DNA of 64,000 bases from Calliphora vicina. Its lineage: Eukaryota; Arthropoda; Insecta; Diptera; Calliphoridae. The notes below the pieces were generated by a model. It searched no databases, was not told the origin of the DNA, and saw only the letters and a program-made list of their open reading frames with translations. Numbering within the stretch: position 1 is the first letter of the stretch; each line of letters begins with the position of its first letter. Made by a program: the position numbers and the translations under genes. Shown piece after piece: positions 56,710 to 64,000 of this stretch. The stretch spans positions 43,077,357 to 43,141,356 of the forward strand of contig NC_088781.1 in the NCBI RefSeq assembly GCF_958450345.1, in the 5' to 3' direction.

Positions 56710-57984
56710 CTATTTGACATGACGTTTAAGTGCATACATTCGTCGTGTCGTATAAAAAGGTTGAAAATCTTTTATCATGTCCGGAAAGGCATTTGCATTC
56801 TTCTTATGCTTTGGTGATGATTGACTAGTTTTAGTAATAGTAGCATATGTTGAGGGCTCTGGTGATGTTGATGTAGATGCGTTGGAAGTCGAAGATGTAT
56901 TTAAAGAATCACAATTTTCCGGTTTAATAAAACGATCTAAAAAGTTTATTCTTTTAGCTTGATTACTACTGCTGCTGCAGGCTTCACTTGAAACATTAGT
57001 AGAATCGCTTTTAAACGAATCTTCTTTACTATATGGAGTATTTATGTTGCTACGATCGTTGTTTTTATTATTTAAAGTAATTTTATTAGACAAACCAGGC
57101 CAGTTTTCTTGTTTATGGAATATATTCTCATCTTCCTCTGAAATTGGTTTCCAAAATGACATTTCATCAGCAGTTGCAAAAGAGTCAAATGTGTCTTTAT
57201 GGCTGTTACTACTACTATCCAAGGATAATAATGAGGTATCCTCTATTAATTTTTCATATTGCCTCATACGTTGAGCTCTTAATTGAGAAGATGGTGTTGA
57301 TTTGCAAGCCGATGCGGAGGAGAAAGAATCACTAGTATCTCCTGCATTACTAAACGAATTTAATGACAAAGAAGAAGTGCTAACAAATGATGCATTGCAA
57401 CTGGCTTCGCCATCTATTTCAGAGGCCAGAGAATTATCATTCGGGTTATTTTTAAACTCATGCGATTCACTATTATTGCAACTTTCAAATCCGGACGAGG
57501 TATCTGACACTTTTTCCTTCAATTTAAAAACATTGTCATCAAAGTACAAAGCCACTTTTCTACGACCATTTTGTACCAGTTTAATTTTATTTTCCACCGG
57601 ATAAGATGCTATAGTTACTTTCTGATTCAGGGGCTGTTCAACACTTACACCCATGCCACAGTAACGCATCATACCAATGGTTTCCTGTTCAATTTTCTTA
57701 TCATTATCCCAGTCTTCTAGAGTGGGTTGCTCACCGAGCGGCTTAGTGTTAGCCATACGCTGCACTTGCTGTATTACATGCAGCTTTGCATTCATAATTC
57801 TATTCGATTTATTTGCTTTAGCTTGTTCTTTACTTTCGGACTTTTTATTGGCAGCATATTCTGTATGGGCTTTGGGTCGTGGATAACTGTATTGGGGTTC
57901 CGATAGAACGGCGTATATGAAGTCATGATGTGGCTGCAGATTTACAATTTCTTCTTCAAAGTCGTTGGTTGGTTTCCAAGGCAT
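56710..57984 (-). CDS. Hypothetical protein, 424 aa, Ser/Asn-rich and largely disordered
   Basis: The only long intact coding frame in the window; ATG to TAG without introns. Family not recognised. Residues 1-40 (MPWKPTNDFEEEIVN..., ending YSYPRP) and 60-165 look structured or conserved: 'IMNAKLHVIQQVQRM' (possible helix), 'PTLEDWDND', 'IGMMRYCGMGV', then 'NGRRKVALYFDDNVFKLKEK'. Residues 41-62 are highly charged. Residues 163-230 and 300-395 are Ser/Asn/Thr-rich and probably disordered; 234-255 (SQLRAQRMRQYEKLIEDT) may be helical. The C-terminus is basic (TTRRMYALKRHVK). No signal peptide or membrane segment. The start has A at -3, and an in-frame TAA 13 codons upstream fixes it. A piece of codons 75-102 is copied at 59512. 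A soluble regulatory or scaffold protein is a guess only. Confidence 0.9.
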   Translation of the reverse strand: MPWKPTNDFEEEIVNLQPHHDFIYAVLSEPQYSYPRPKAHTEYAANKKSESKEQAKANKSNRIMNAKLHVIQQVQRMANTKPLGEQPTLEDWDNDKKIEQETIGMMRYCGMGVSVEQPLNQKVTIASYPVENKIKLVQNGRRKVALYFDDNVFKLKEKVSDTSSGFESCNNSESHEFKNNPNDNSLASEIDGEASCNASFVSTSSLSLNSFSNAGDTSDSFSSASACKSTPSSQLRAQRMRQYEKLIEDTSLLSLDSSSNSHKDTFDSFATADEMSFWKPISEEDENIFHKQENWPGLSNKITLNNKNNDRSNINTPYSKEDSFKSDSTNVSSEACSSSSNQAKRINFLDRFIKPENCDSLNTSSTSNASTSTSPEPSTYATITKTSQSSPKHKKNANAFPDMIKDFQPFYTTRRMYALKRHVK

Positions 57985-58020
57985 ATTGGTAAAAAATCGA
58001 GTTAAAATGTTAGGTTTTTT

Positions 58021-58026
58021 TTACAT
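58021..58026 (-). promoter_or_regulatory. Start-stop uORF (ATGTAA) in the 5' UTR
   Basis: Just after the splice acceptor the minus strand reads GGATTTAATGTAAAA: an ATG followed at once by TAA, in the same frame as the main ORF and 13 codons before its ATG. Start-stop elements are known to stall initiating ribosomes and lower translation of the main frame; whether this one acts is unknown. Confidence 0.45.
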
Positions 58027-58032
58027 TAAATC

Positions 58033-58054
58033 CTGTAAAAGAATGGCGTTAGTG
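58033..58054 (-). other. Splice acceptor with branch point (5' UTR intron)
   Basis: Minus strand: CACTAACGCCATTCTTTTACAG then exon GATTTAATG (given in two parts; branch-point match CTAAC, then pyrimidines, then ACAG). The first exonic base would be 58032. The CTAAC to AG distance of about 17-20 bases suits a fly intron. This suggests that the 424-codon frame is the second exon of the gene. Confidence 0.6.
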
Positions 58055-58734
58055 TTTTCTTCTTCTTTAATACATAAAGGCAACAAAACGAATCAATTTT
58101 TGTAATAAATTATTTGGAATTTCTGCAATTCTTGTAAAATTATTGCAATTATTTTACTTTTTGTATTGACTACTGAAATAAATTCATATCTGTAATGATA
58201 TGCTACATAAACTGTATGAATTTAACATGTAAATTAATTTCCAAAACCTTTTAAATTTTGAGAATAAAATTGTTAATTTGTTTAAAAAATATGAACAAAT
58301 TAATAAAATGTATGCATTTTTATACGTATAATGAATTTAAACCACTGAAAGGAAATGGGTAACTGTATATTTACTCAAAAAGCTCTTTTGTAAATGGTTA
58401 ATATTTACAGAGTATGCAAGTAACAAAACACTTGCTGTGGTGAATCATGCAGACAGTTCTCGTTTAGTATATTAGGTATTCATGCACATCTCTGGTGTGT
58501 ACTATAAAATACACTTCCACTCAGATACCCAGGATCCATTGTGATAGGCGTAGATGTGAAGAGAAGAAATGAAAGAATTGATGTAAAATAAAATCCCGGT
58601 CGGAAGGAAAGAAATTAGGTATAGACCGGGGTTTTCGGAATACTGTGACTTAAAATAGGCAGCTTATTCCCCTGATAAAGAATAATACGATTGACTAGAT
58701 CATAACTTGTTATATCCCCTTGTTAATTTTTGTA
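58055..58734. other. Non-coding; probably 5' UTR intron
   Basis: No gene or named repeat; lies inside the inferred intron between 63396 and 58033. Confidence 0.4.
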
Positions 58735-58960
58735 CCCTGTAGGACAGTTCCATAAAATGTATTATACTGTCTCTAGCTCATCAATATACTCGCAAACCCT
58801 ATACAAGTCATGTGTGCAACTATCCCATTTCCTTGTAAGGGCTCCAATTGAGCAGTGACCGGTTATCACTCCTACTAAAGACATAAGACTTCTCCTACCC
58901 AACCCAATTAGTATTTTTTTGTCTTTTTTTACAAAGAGAAGTAACACTCTGGCAATTAAT
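58735..58960 (-). mobile_element. LINE scrap (GVITGHC region)
   Basis: Minus-strand frame with 'FVKKDKKILIGLGRRSLMSL', 'VGVITGHCSIGALTRKW' and 'DSCTHDLYRVCEYIDELETV', the block that follows RNase H in I-group LINEs (GVITGHCxIG...CRxCxxxEELETVEH). Same family as 40440 and 54901. Short and truncated on both sides. Confidence 0.8.
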
Positions 58961-59418
58961 GCCTAAATATTAATTGTGTTACTTTCTTTGGAAAGGGGAT
59001 AGATTGTAGAAGGAAAGGTGATGAAAGAAGGAGAAAAGCTTGCAATTGCGCGTTATGTTTGTTATTGGTTGCAGCGCCTCTGGTTGTGAGAAAGCGCATT
59101 AGTCAAACCAATAACCATTATTTATTTTACTTAGGTGGCTTTTCAATGTCATACCATCGAAGGAAATCGCTGTGATAAATATTAGTTAATAGTAAACTAA
59201 TAATCTTATATATAAATAGGCCATACGTTTTTTTTGTGGTACACTTTTAAGTATGATATTGATGAAACATATGGTTTAAAATGTTTTTTTCTCTAGATAT
59301 GCACAATATAAAAAAATATTTCAAAATTCTTTCCATAAAAGTGGTAATTGCGTTTTAAAATTTGTCGAATTTCGGTCTACAGGCGATCCTAGTTATTATA
59401 AACTGATGTTGTTGATTG

Positions 59419-59500
59419 GCAGCTTCTGGGAAACGAACCCAGGCCGCAAATGCCATATCATGCTTAATGATCAAACGCGCTAACCAATTAAGCCACTTTG
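59419..59500 (-). repeat. tRNA-derived SINE head or tRNA pseudogene
   Basis: Minus strand contains a Pol III A box TGGCTTAATTGG (59495-59484) and B box GGTTCGTTTCC (59439-59429) at tRNA-like spacing. The T arm is perfect (CTGGG-TTCGTTT-CCCAG), and a 4-5 bp anticodon-type stem ATCA/TGAT encloses TTAAGCA (AAG if read as an anticodon), with an enlarged variable region as in Leu tRNAs. The sequence 5' of the A box (GACAAAG) does not pair with the 3' side (AAGCTGC), so it is not a working tRNA. The SINE body, if any, would extend leftward to about 59230. Confidence 0.6.
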
Positions 59501-59626
59501 TCCAAATAGCCTTTCCTGTTCAATTTTCTTATCATTATCCCAGTCTTCTAGAGTGGGTTGCTCACCGAGCGGCTTAGTGTTACCCATACGCTAACCAATT
59601 AAGCCACTTTGTCCAAATAGCCTTTC
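59478..59626 (-). repeat. Copied piece of the neighbouring gene between two 38-bp repeats
   Basis: 59478-59515 and 59589-59626 are identical 38-bp repeats belonging to the SINE head (CGCTAACCAATTAAGCCAC...). Bases 59512-59592 match 57681-57761 of the 424-codon gene (codons about 75-102), same orientation, over 81 bp with a single difference (59583 C against 57752 G). The repeats and the gene copy overlap by 4 bp at each joint: TTTC on one side and CGCT on the other, i.e. microhomology. The piece has no start or splice sites and is not a gene. Confidence 0.93.
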
Positions 59627-59654
59627 AAAGATTAAAATATAGTAATGACATAGG

Positions 59655-59785
59655 TTTTAACCCCGTTTACTACTAATAAGTTCCAGATCCGAACCCTGTC
59701 TGCCCAGTTCTTTTACCTCATTACCACGTATGTTACAGTGCTCTGGTACCCAACACAACATTGTTGTGTGTAGTTATAGTAAAGC
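59655..59785 (-). mobile_element. LINE scrap (end of RNase H)
   Basis: Minus strand: a VLGTRAL/VPxHC-like stretch, then NEVKELGRQGSDLELI, the counterpart of 'ADELARQGSDLDYI' at 55097. It lies a few hundred bases from the scrap at 58735, same strand, so both may be parts of one LINE broken by the SINE and other sequence. Confidence 0.65.
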
Positions 59786-59919
59786 ATTGTTCACTTAAAA
59801 TCCAGTCGCACTTAAGCGAAAAATGCAATTTAATAATGTTCAACCATAAATTCAATCTTATTTATTAGCAATTATGAATATGCAAAAAAAAACTAATTAA
59901 ATATCTTTATTTCTAATAA

Positions 59920-60212
59920 AAATTCTAGTTTTTGACTTGATGGTAGCCATTAACTCTTGCACAACTTTTCGGTCCACCTGTGCTGCATATTTATTCCAAG
60001 CAGATAACATTTTTTTATTGTCGTTAATAGCACTTTCATTTTTCTTTAATTTAGCTTTGACAATAGCCAATATTTTTCAATTGGCCGAAGCTGGGGACAA
60101 TTGGGTGGGTTCATATGTTTTGGCAGCTTTGAAATAGTGTCAGGAGGCCAAAACTTTACTGAAGAATGGTGTTGACTAATAAAGGGTAGCAAACGTTTTT
60201 GAAGACATTCTT
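59920..60212 (-). pseudogene. Tc1-like transposase relic (C-terminal part)
   Basis: Minus strand: 'NIKECLQKRLLPFISQHHSS', KFWPPDTISKLPKH, 'MNPPNCPQLRPIEKYWLL' (the PxLRPIExxW block with the last catalytic acid), then in a shifted frame 'KLKKNESAINDNKKMLSAWN', 'KYAAQVDRKVVQELMATIKS'. This is the C-terminal third of a Tc1-like transposase. A related N-terminal piece lies at 60440-60760 on the same strand. Confidence 0.8.
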
Positions 60213-61139
60213 TGATGTTTGACAAAACAATGGAAACTTTTCCAAATATTTCATTAGTGGCCTAAAATCTGAAATAATTTTTTAAAAAAATTTAACATTT
60301 TTGTAGTATTTTATTTGTATGCTTTTATTAACTTAATTTAACAAAAAACAAAGGACATAATTAATTAAATTCTAAAAAGAGAAAACAAAATTAAAAGATT
60401 TCTTTATTACGGCATTGACAAAACAATGAAAACTTAGGTATTATTTTAACAAATATGATCTAAACTTTGCAATAACTCAATATTTTGTTGGGTATCCCTT
60501 ATTTTTTTATAACTGCTCTTCTTTGAAATAATTTCTTGAACTCTCTCGCTATTAAATTATCCTGTCTACGTGTAGTCTTACGAGGTCTTCCACCTAAATG
60601 TTGAGTTTTTACAGAACCGGTCTCACGAAATTTCTATATAATTTTTGAAACTGCTGATTTATTTATTGATATTTATTGACAGATACTTTTTTGTTTTAAA
60701 CCAGCTTTAAAATCGTTAATTATTTTATTTTTTAAGTCTTCACAAATATTAACTTTAGCCATTTTAGTTAACTTTGAAAAAAAAAGCAATTATGCGAAAA
60801 ACTTAGAAAAAGAAATTGTGAAAAATTACCAGTATTTAAAAATAAAATAACTGTAAACAGGATGCTTTTTACATCGTTCTTTTAAATATTATTTTCGTTT
60901 CACACTTCTTTCTTGCAGAAGTTTAAAAGTTTCCATTGTTTTGTCAGTAGCGAAATAGTGAATATTTTTAATTTTGTTCCCTTTTTCAGAATATAATTAA
61001 TTATGTTGTTTGTTTTTCAGTTAATTTATATAATTAAAACTATTCAAGTAAAACACAAAAAAATTTTATTTTAAAAAAATATTTTAAATTTTGGTCTACA
61101 TATGGAATATTTGGAAAAGTTTCCATTGTTTTGTCACCA
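60213..61139 (-). mobile_element. Tc1-like element with GACAAAACAATGG ends, nested structure
   Basis: Outer inverted ends TGACAAAACAATGGAAAC...CCAAATATT on the left (60219 onward), and CGGTGGTGACAAAACAATGG read inward from 61139, which is followed by TA. The left end lacks the first bases and joins the transposase C-terminal relic. Inside is a second, shorter element of the same family (next entry). Confidence 0.7.
60407..60955 (-). mobile_element. Inner Tc1-like deletion derivative with transposase N-terminus
   Basis: Flanked by inverted TGACAAAACAATGAAAAC (60415) and TGACAAAACAATGGAAAC (read inward from 60948). Between them, on the minus strand, ATG at about 60763 opens MAKVNICEDLKNKIINDFKA, then 'GLKQKSICQ', 'ISINKSAVSKIIQKFRETGS' and 'VKTQHLGGRPRKTTRRQDN': a paired-like HTH with the GRPR hook of Tc1 transposases. 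The catalytic domain is missing. Two stops interrupt the frame. Confidence 0.72.
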
Positions 61140-63396
61140 CCGTATATATATATGCCTAGTAAAGGCATTATTATATTTAACTAATATTTAATATCAAAAA
61201 TTGTAATATAGTTAAAATCATCAGGTGTTATTTAATACTACCTATGAAATATTGTTATTTAAGCTTAATGTGAAGTTTGTGAACAACAATTTGTTTCGTT
61301 TGATTTATTAATTGAATATTCTATGACAGATTAATAAAATGTCGGGTTTCCAGCAAACATGAATTCTTTAGTGTATTCTTTAAAATGATTGCAATGAAAT
61401 TAAGGCCTTAATATAACCGATTAAATTTGCACTTTTGCACGTAGGTATTTAAAAAAAAAATAAACGTTATTTGAGAATAAAGGATAGAGACTTATTTGAA
61501 AAAATTAATGGGTCGATTATGGATGGTAACCGAACTCCAGTTGCGCTGACAGAGGGCAAACACAAATTTCTGGTTGCCAATTTTTCGACAGAAAATTTTA
61601 GGTGCTAATAGACCCATAAAATAGCGTCTAATAACCTCAAGATATTTTTAATTGATAAGCTTTTTAATTAAACATTTCAGTAAAAAAAATCTAGCCTTAC
61701 GAGTCTATAACAAATTACAAACTGAAGTGAATGAGCCCGAGTTTATAATAACCGAACTTCAATGTATAAAAAAGTAATTTTTAAATCAAACTTTACTTGA
61801 AATTGATTCGTTTTGTTTCCTTTGCACAAGTACACGAATAATTTTATATGATTACAAAGTAACTGTAAAACTTACTGTGCTTGTCTGATTTTGTCTCAGA
61901 ATATTTGCTTTTCTTATTGCCACTTTTCGTATATTTCACAATCTATAATTAAAAATTTCTTGATTTAGTACAATAAAAAAAATTGCTGAGGTTGCACTTA
62001 CATTTTTTATTGCAAACAATGACCTGTTTTAAATGTTAACAATTTCTTTGATAAAATTATGAAATTTAACATTAAATATTGTGCGCCTTCTACGACTAAT
62101 GACAATAAAAGGAAAAAACACAAGAAAAAAGCAAAGTGATCATTGGTTGTGTGAATTTTTTTTATTATTTTATTGTTTTTGTTTAACATTTTTACAGTGT
62201 TGTATATTTTGGTATGTAAACAGAGATGCCAATGTTATTTTCAGGAAATCCTTGCTAAGTCCTAAATCTGAAGTTCAAACGTCTGTTTTATCAATCTTTA
62301 ATATTAATCGGATCGCAACATTTTTTATATCGTTTGATAACAAATTATCAACACATTAGGACCTAATTCCGGATTTTGGAATTTTGATCCGAATATTTTT
62401 AAAGTATTTTATTTCAAAATTTATCATTTTAATGGTAATATTGGAAGTCTTGATGTTATTGGGAGTCGACAAGTGACTTCAAATAAAATATGTTCTAGAT
62501 AGCCGGACTTTGGCCGTGCGAAAGGTTTTTAAATTCCAAAAATTATCGAGATAAAAGCTATCCAATTTCGTACATATTGACCAAATAAGATAAAAACAAC
62601 AAAAATGCAATATATCCAATATTCGAACATTGACGACAAAAACAAAAATTATTACCTGTAGTAAAAATTAGATAACGATTCGCAGTGGCGCCCATAAACT
62701 AGAGTTTGCCCGATGTTATTTTGGAATGTAAAGTTTTGGTTGGAAATATGAATTATTTCTTATCAAGTTTCCCTATAGTTAACTAGCTTTGCTATCCCAT
62801 TTTAAGTAAACGGCAACTCTGGCGGAATATTTACCATAAATAAATTGCAGATTAGTAATATAAATAAATAATTAAATTGAACAATCAACAATTAAACTAA
62901 ATTTAAATTATGAAATTATTTTAAGTTATTTTCAATTTAAACCTTTTTAAAACTTGTTTTTAGTATCCATCTTTCAGATACCGGTAAATTACAACACAAA
63001 GCAGACATCTGAAGAAATGTACACAACAAAAGAGAATCGACGAAAAATTGTTGCACATACAGAATTTGCACAATACACAAACGAAAAAGGGGTACTTAAC
63101 TATTGCCATTTCATTCGTTTGTACAGCAACAGTACCACAGACAAATAAAGCTTTCTCTATCCAACTCACATGAAAATCAAAGCAAATTGCGCCAAAAAAT
63201 TAAACAAAAAAAAACTAAAGAAATTCAGATAAAGAAAAGTCTGGATAGAAATGATAGTTTTTTTTCTTAATTTTAATTAGTTTCTATAAAAATGTTTAGC
63301 TAGCTTAAAAGCAAAATTATGTGCAATATAAGCTTTAGCTTAATAGGACATCTATGACCGCCTTTTCATTTACAATGTTAAGATCATCTGACTTAC
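61140..63396. other. Non-coding; probably 5' UTR intron
   Basis: A+T-rich; no exon or named repeat seen. Would lie inside the inferred first intron of the minus-strand gene. Confidence 0.4.
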
Positions 63397-63760
63397 CTCT
63401 TTGAATGGTTTCCACAAAGTTTTTCTTTGTACAATTCAAGTTATTTTAACTATTTGGAGCACTTTATACAAAGATTGTCTTTAGAGCTTTTTATTTTAAG
63501 TCATAAATTTTGATTTTCTGTTTATTTTCACTTTGAAATTAATTATAGTTTAAACAAAAGTTGACAGCGCAGCAATCAGCCGCTTTTTACTTTATTTTAG
63601 CACCTTATTCACGAAATAAAATGTATCTTCTGTATTTCTTTCATTCTTCGACTTCCCAAAGTTTTTGTTTCTGCAAGAAAGCAAAAAATGGCAAAGAGAA
63701 GAAGATAAACAATTGGGATTTTTTTGTAACAGAGTCGTATTTCGTACTTTTTTGTAGTTT
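63397..63760 (-). other. Candidate 5' non-coding exon of the 56710-57984 gene
   Basis: The minus strand has a strong donor, ATTCAAAGAG then GTAAGTCAGATG (exon ends at 63397). It matches the acceptor at 58033 in strand and order, giving an intron of about 5.4 kb. The upstream boundary is unknown; it is set near the DRE-like motif. Inference only, as any minus-strand GAG/GTAAGT could be cryptic. Confidence 0.3.
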
Positions 63761-63799
63761 AAGTACTAATTCTTAGTAATGTCATGAGTTCGATAATAT

Positions 63800-63807
63800 T
63801 ATCGATA
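63800..63807. promoter_or_regulatory. DRE-like motif TATCGATA
   Basis: Exact palindromic match to the DREF-binding element of Drosophila core promoters of housekeeping-type genes, preceded by CGATAATATTA. It lies upstream of the candidate 5' exon on the minus strand, where a promoter would be expected. A single 8-mer can occur by chance in A+T-rich DNA. Confidence 0.35.
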
Positions 63808-64000
63808 TAGTTCATTCTATTACAATTTTAGTATTTTTGGTAATTCTTCATAAAATTTATAAAGTGTGTTCTTTAAAAACTCAACATTTGGTAGGAAGAC
63901 CTCATAAAACTACTCCAAGACAGGATGATTTAATATAATAGCAAGACATATTTAGAAATTTAAATTACTACCCGGCACATTATCAATAATCTAAAATTGG
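63808..64000. other. Non-coding; nothing seen
   Basis: No exon, repeat or further promoter motif is recognised up to the window edge. Confidence 0.4.

Noticed and set aside
56710..57984. Plus-strand frames of 63-100 codons within the 424-codon gene
   Set aside because: Antisense shadows of the real coding frame.
59589..59626. Second tRNA-like gene
   Set aside because: Only the A-box part is present, as a 38-bp duplicate of the SINE head; there is no B box.

Overview
The window is nuclear DNA of an insect, most likely a fly and perhaps a calyptrate (blowfly or housefly type). It is very A+T-rich and gene-poor. It has insect-type splice signals, (CAA/CAG)n and (TTGG)n simple repeats and a DRE-like promoter motif. 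It also carries a dense, layered load of insect transposons: mariner, Tc1-like, piggyBac, hAT, Helitron, PIF/Harbinger-like, pogo-like and non-LTR elements. The species call is an inference from this style of sequence, not from a marker gene.

Genes: only one full-length protein-coding gene is convincing. It is an intronless 424-codon reading frame on the minus strand (56710-57984). Upstream of its ATG lie an in-frame stop, a start-stop uORF and a good splice acceptor with branch point. A matching splice donor (63397) and a TATCGATA motif (63800) suggest a 5' non-coding exon about 5.4 kb upstream. A second minus-strand gene may enter at the left edge (1-84), and a weak orphan exon candidate sits at 12122. 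No rRNA, standard tRNA, CRISPR array or operon is present.

Layout: 0-1.5 kb non-coding DNA with TTGG-type repeats; 1.5-3.0 kb a degenerate 19-22 bp minisatellite; 4.4-5.5 kb a dispersed repeat (called R1 here; five copies in the window) split by a Tc1-type MITE; 7.6-8.3 kb mariner; 10.3 kb MITE; 11.2-13.5 kb three different Tc1/mariner-superfamily relics; 15.2-17.7 kb foldback, mariner and a Helitron relic; 19.2-21.0 kb three mariner relics chained head to tail; 21.8-24.0 kb a short Helitron, R1 and mariner; 25.3-26.6 kb an irritans-like mariner split by a long hairpin; 27.5-28.1 kb R1 with a MITE; 30.8-33.8 kb a Helitron containing a complete 1.5-kb hAT-type element; 34.6 kb MITE; 35.8-36.5 kb and 38.5-39.9 kb R1 copies, the latter holding a Harbinger-like element; 40.4-43.5 kb LINE and mariner relics; 45.8-47.9 kb a LINE cut by four DNA elements; 48.1-49.8 kb Tc-like relic and pogo-like element; 51.1-53.2 kb a structurally complete but coding-dead piggyBac element; 53.9-56.1 kb MITE, hAT fragment and LINE split by a Harbinger-like element; 56.7-58.0 kb the gene; 58.7-61.1 kb LINE scraps, a tRNA-derived SINE head, a copied piece of the neighbouring gene and nested Tc1-like elements; 61.1-64.0 kb probable intron, 5' exon and promoter.

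The most interesting points are: (1) an 81-bp piece of the host gene's coding sequence copied 1.8 kb away between two 38-bp repeats with microhomology at both joints; (2) four mariner copies sharing loss of the first catalytic Asp (D to Y), as if a dead copy had been amplified in trans; (3) two unrelated MITEs inserted at the same TA of two different R1 copies; (4) a MITE family with CACCC(C/T)TATCG ends and 3-bp ATT/ATA target duplications; (5) a piggyBac element with repeated CGGGAATTCCCG palindromes inside both ends.
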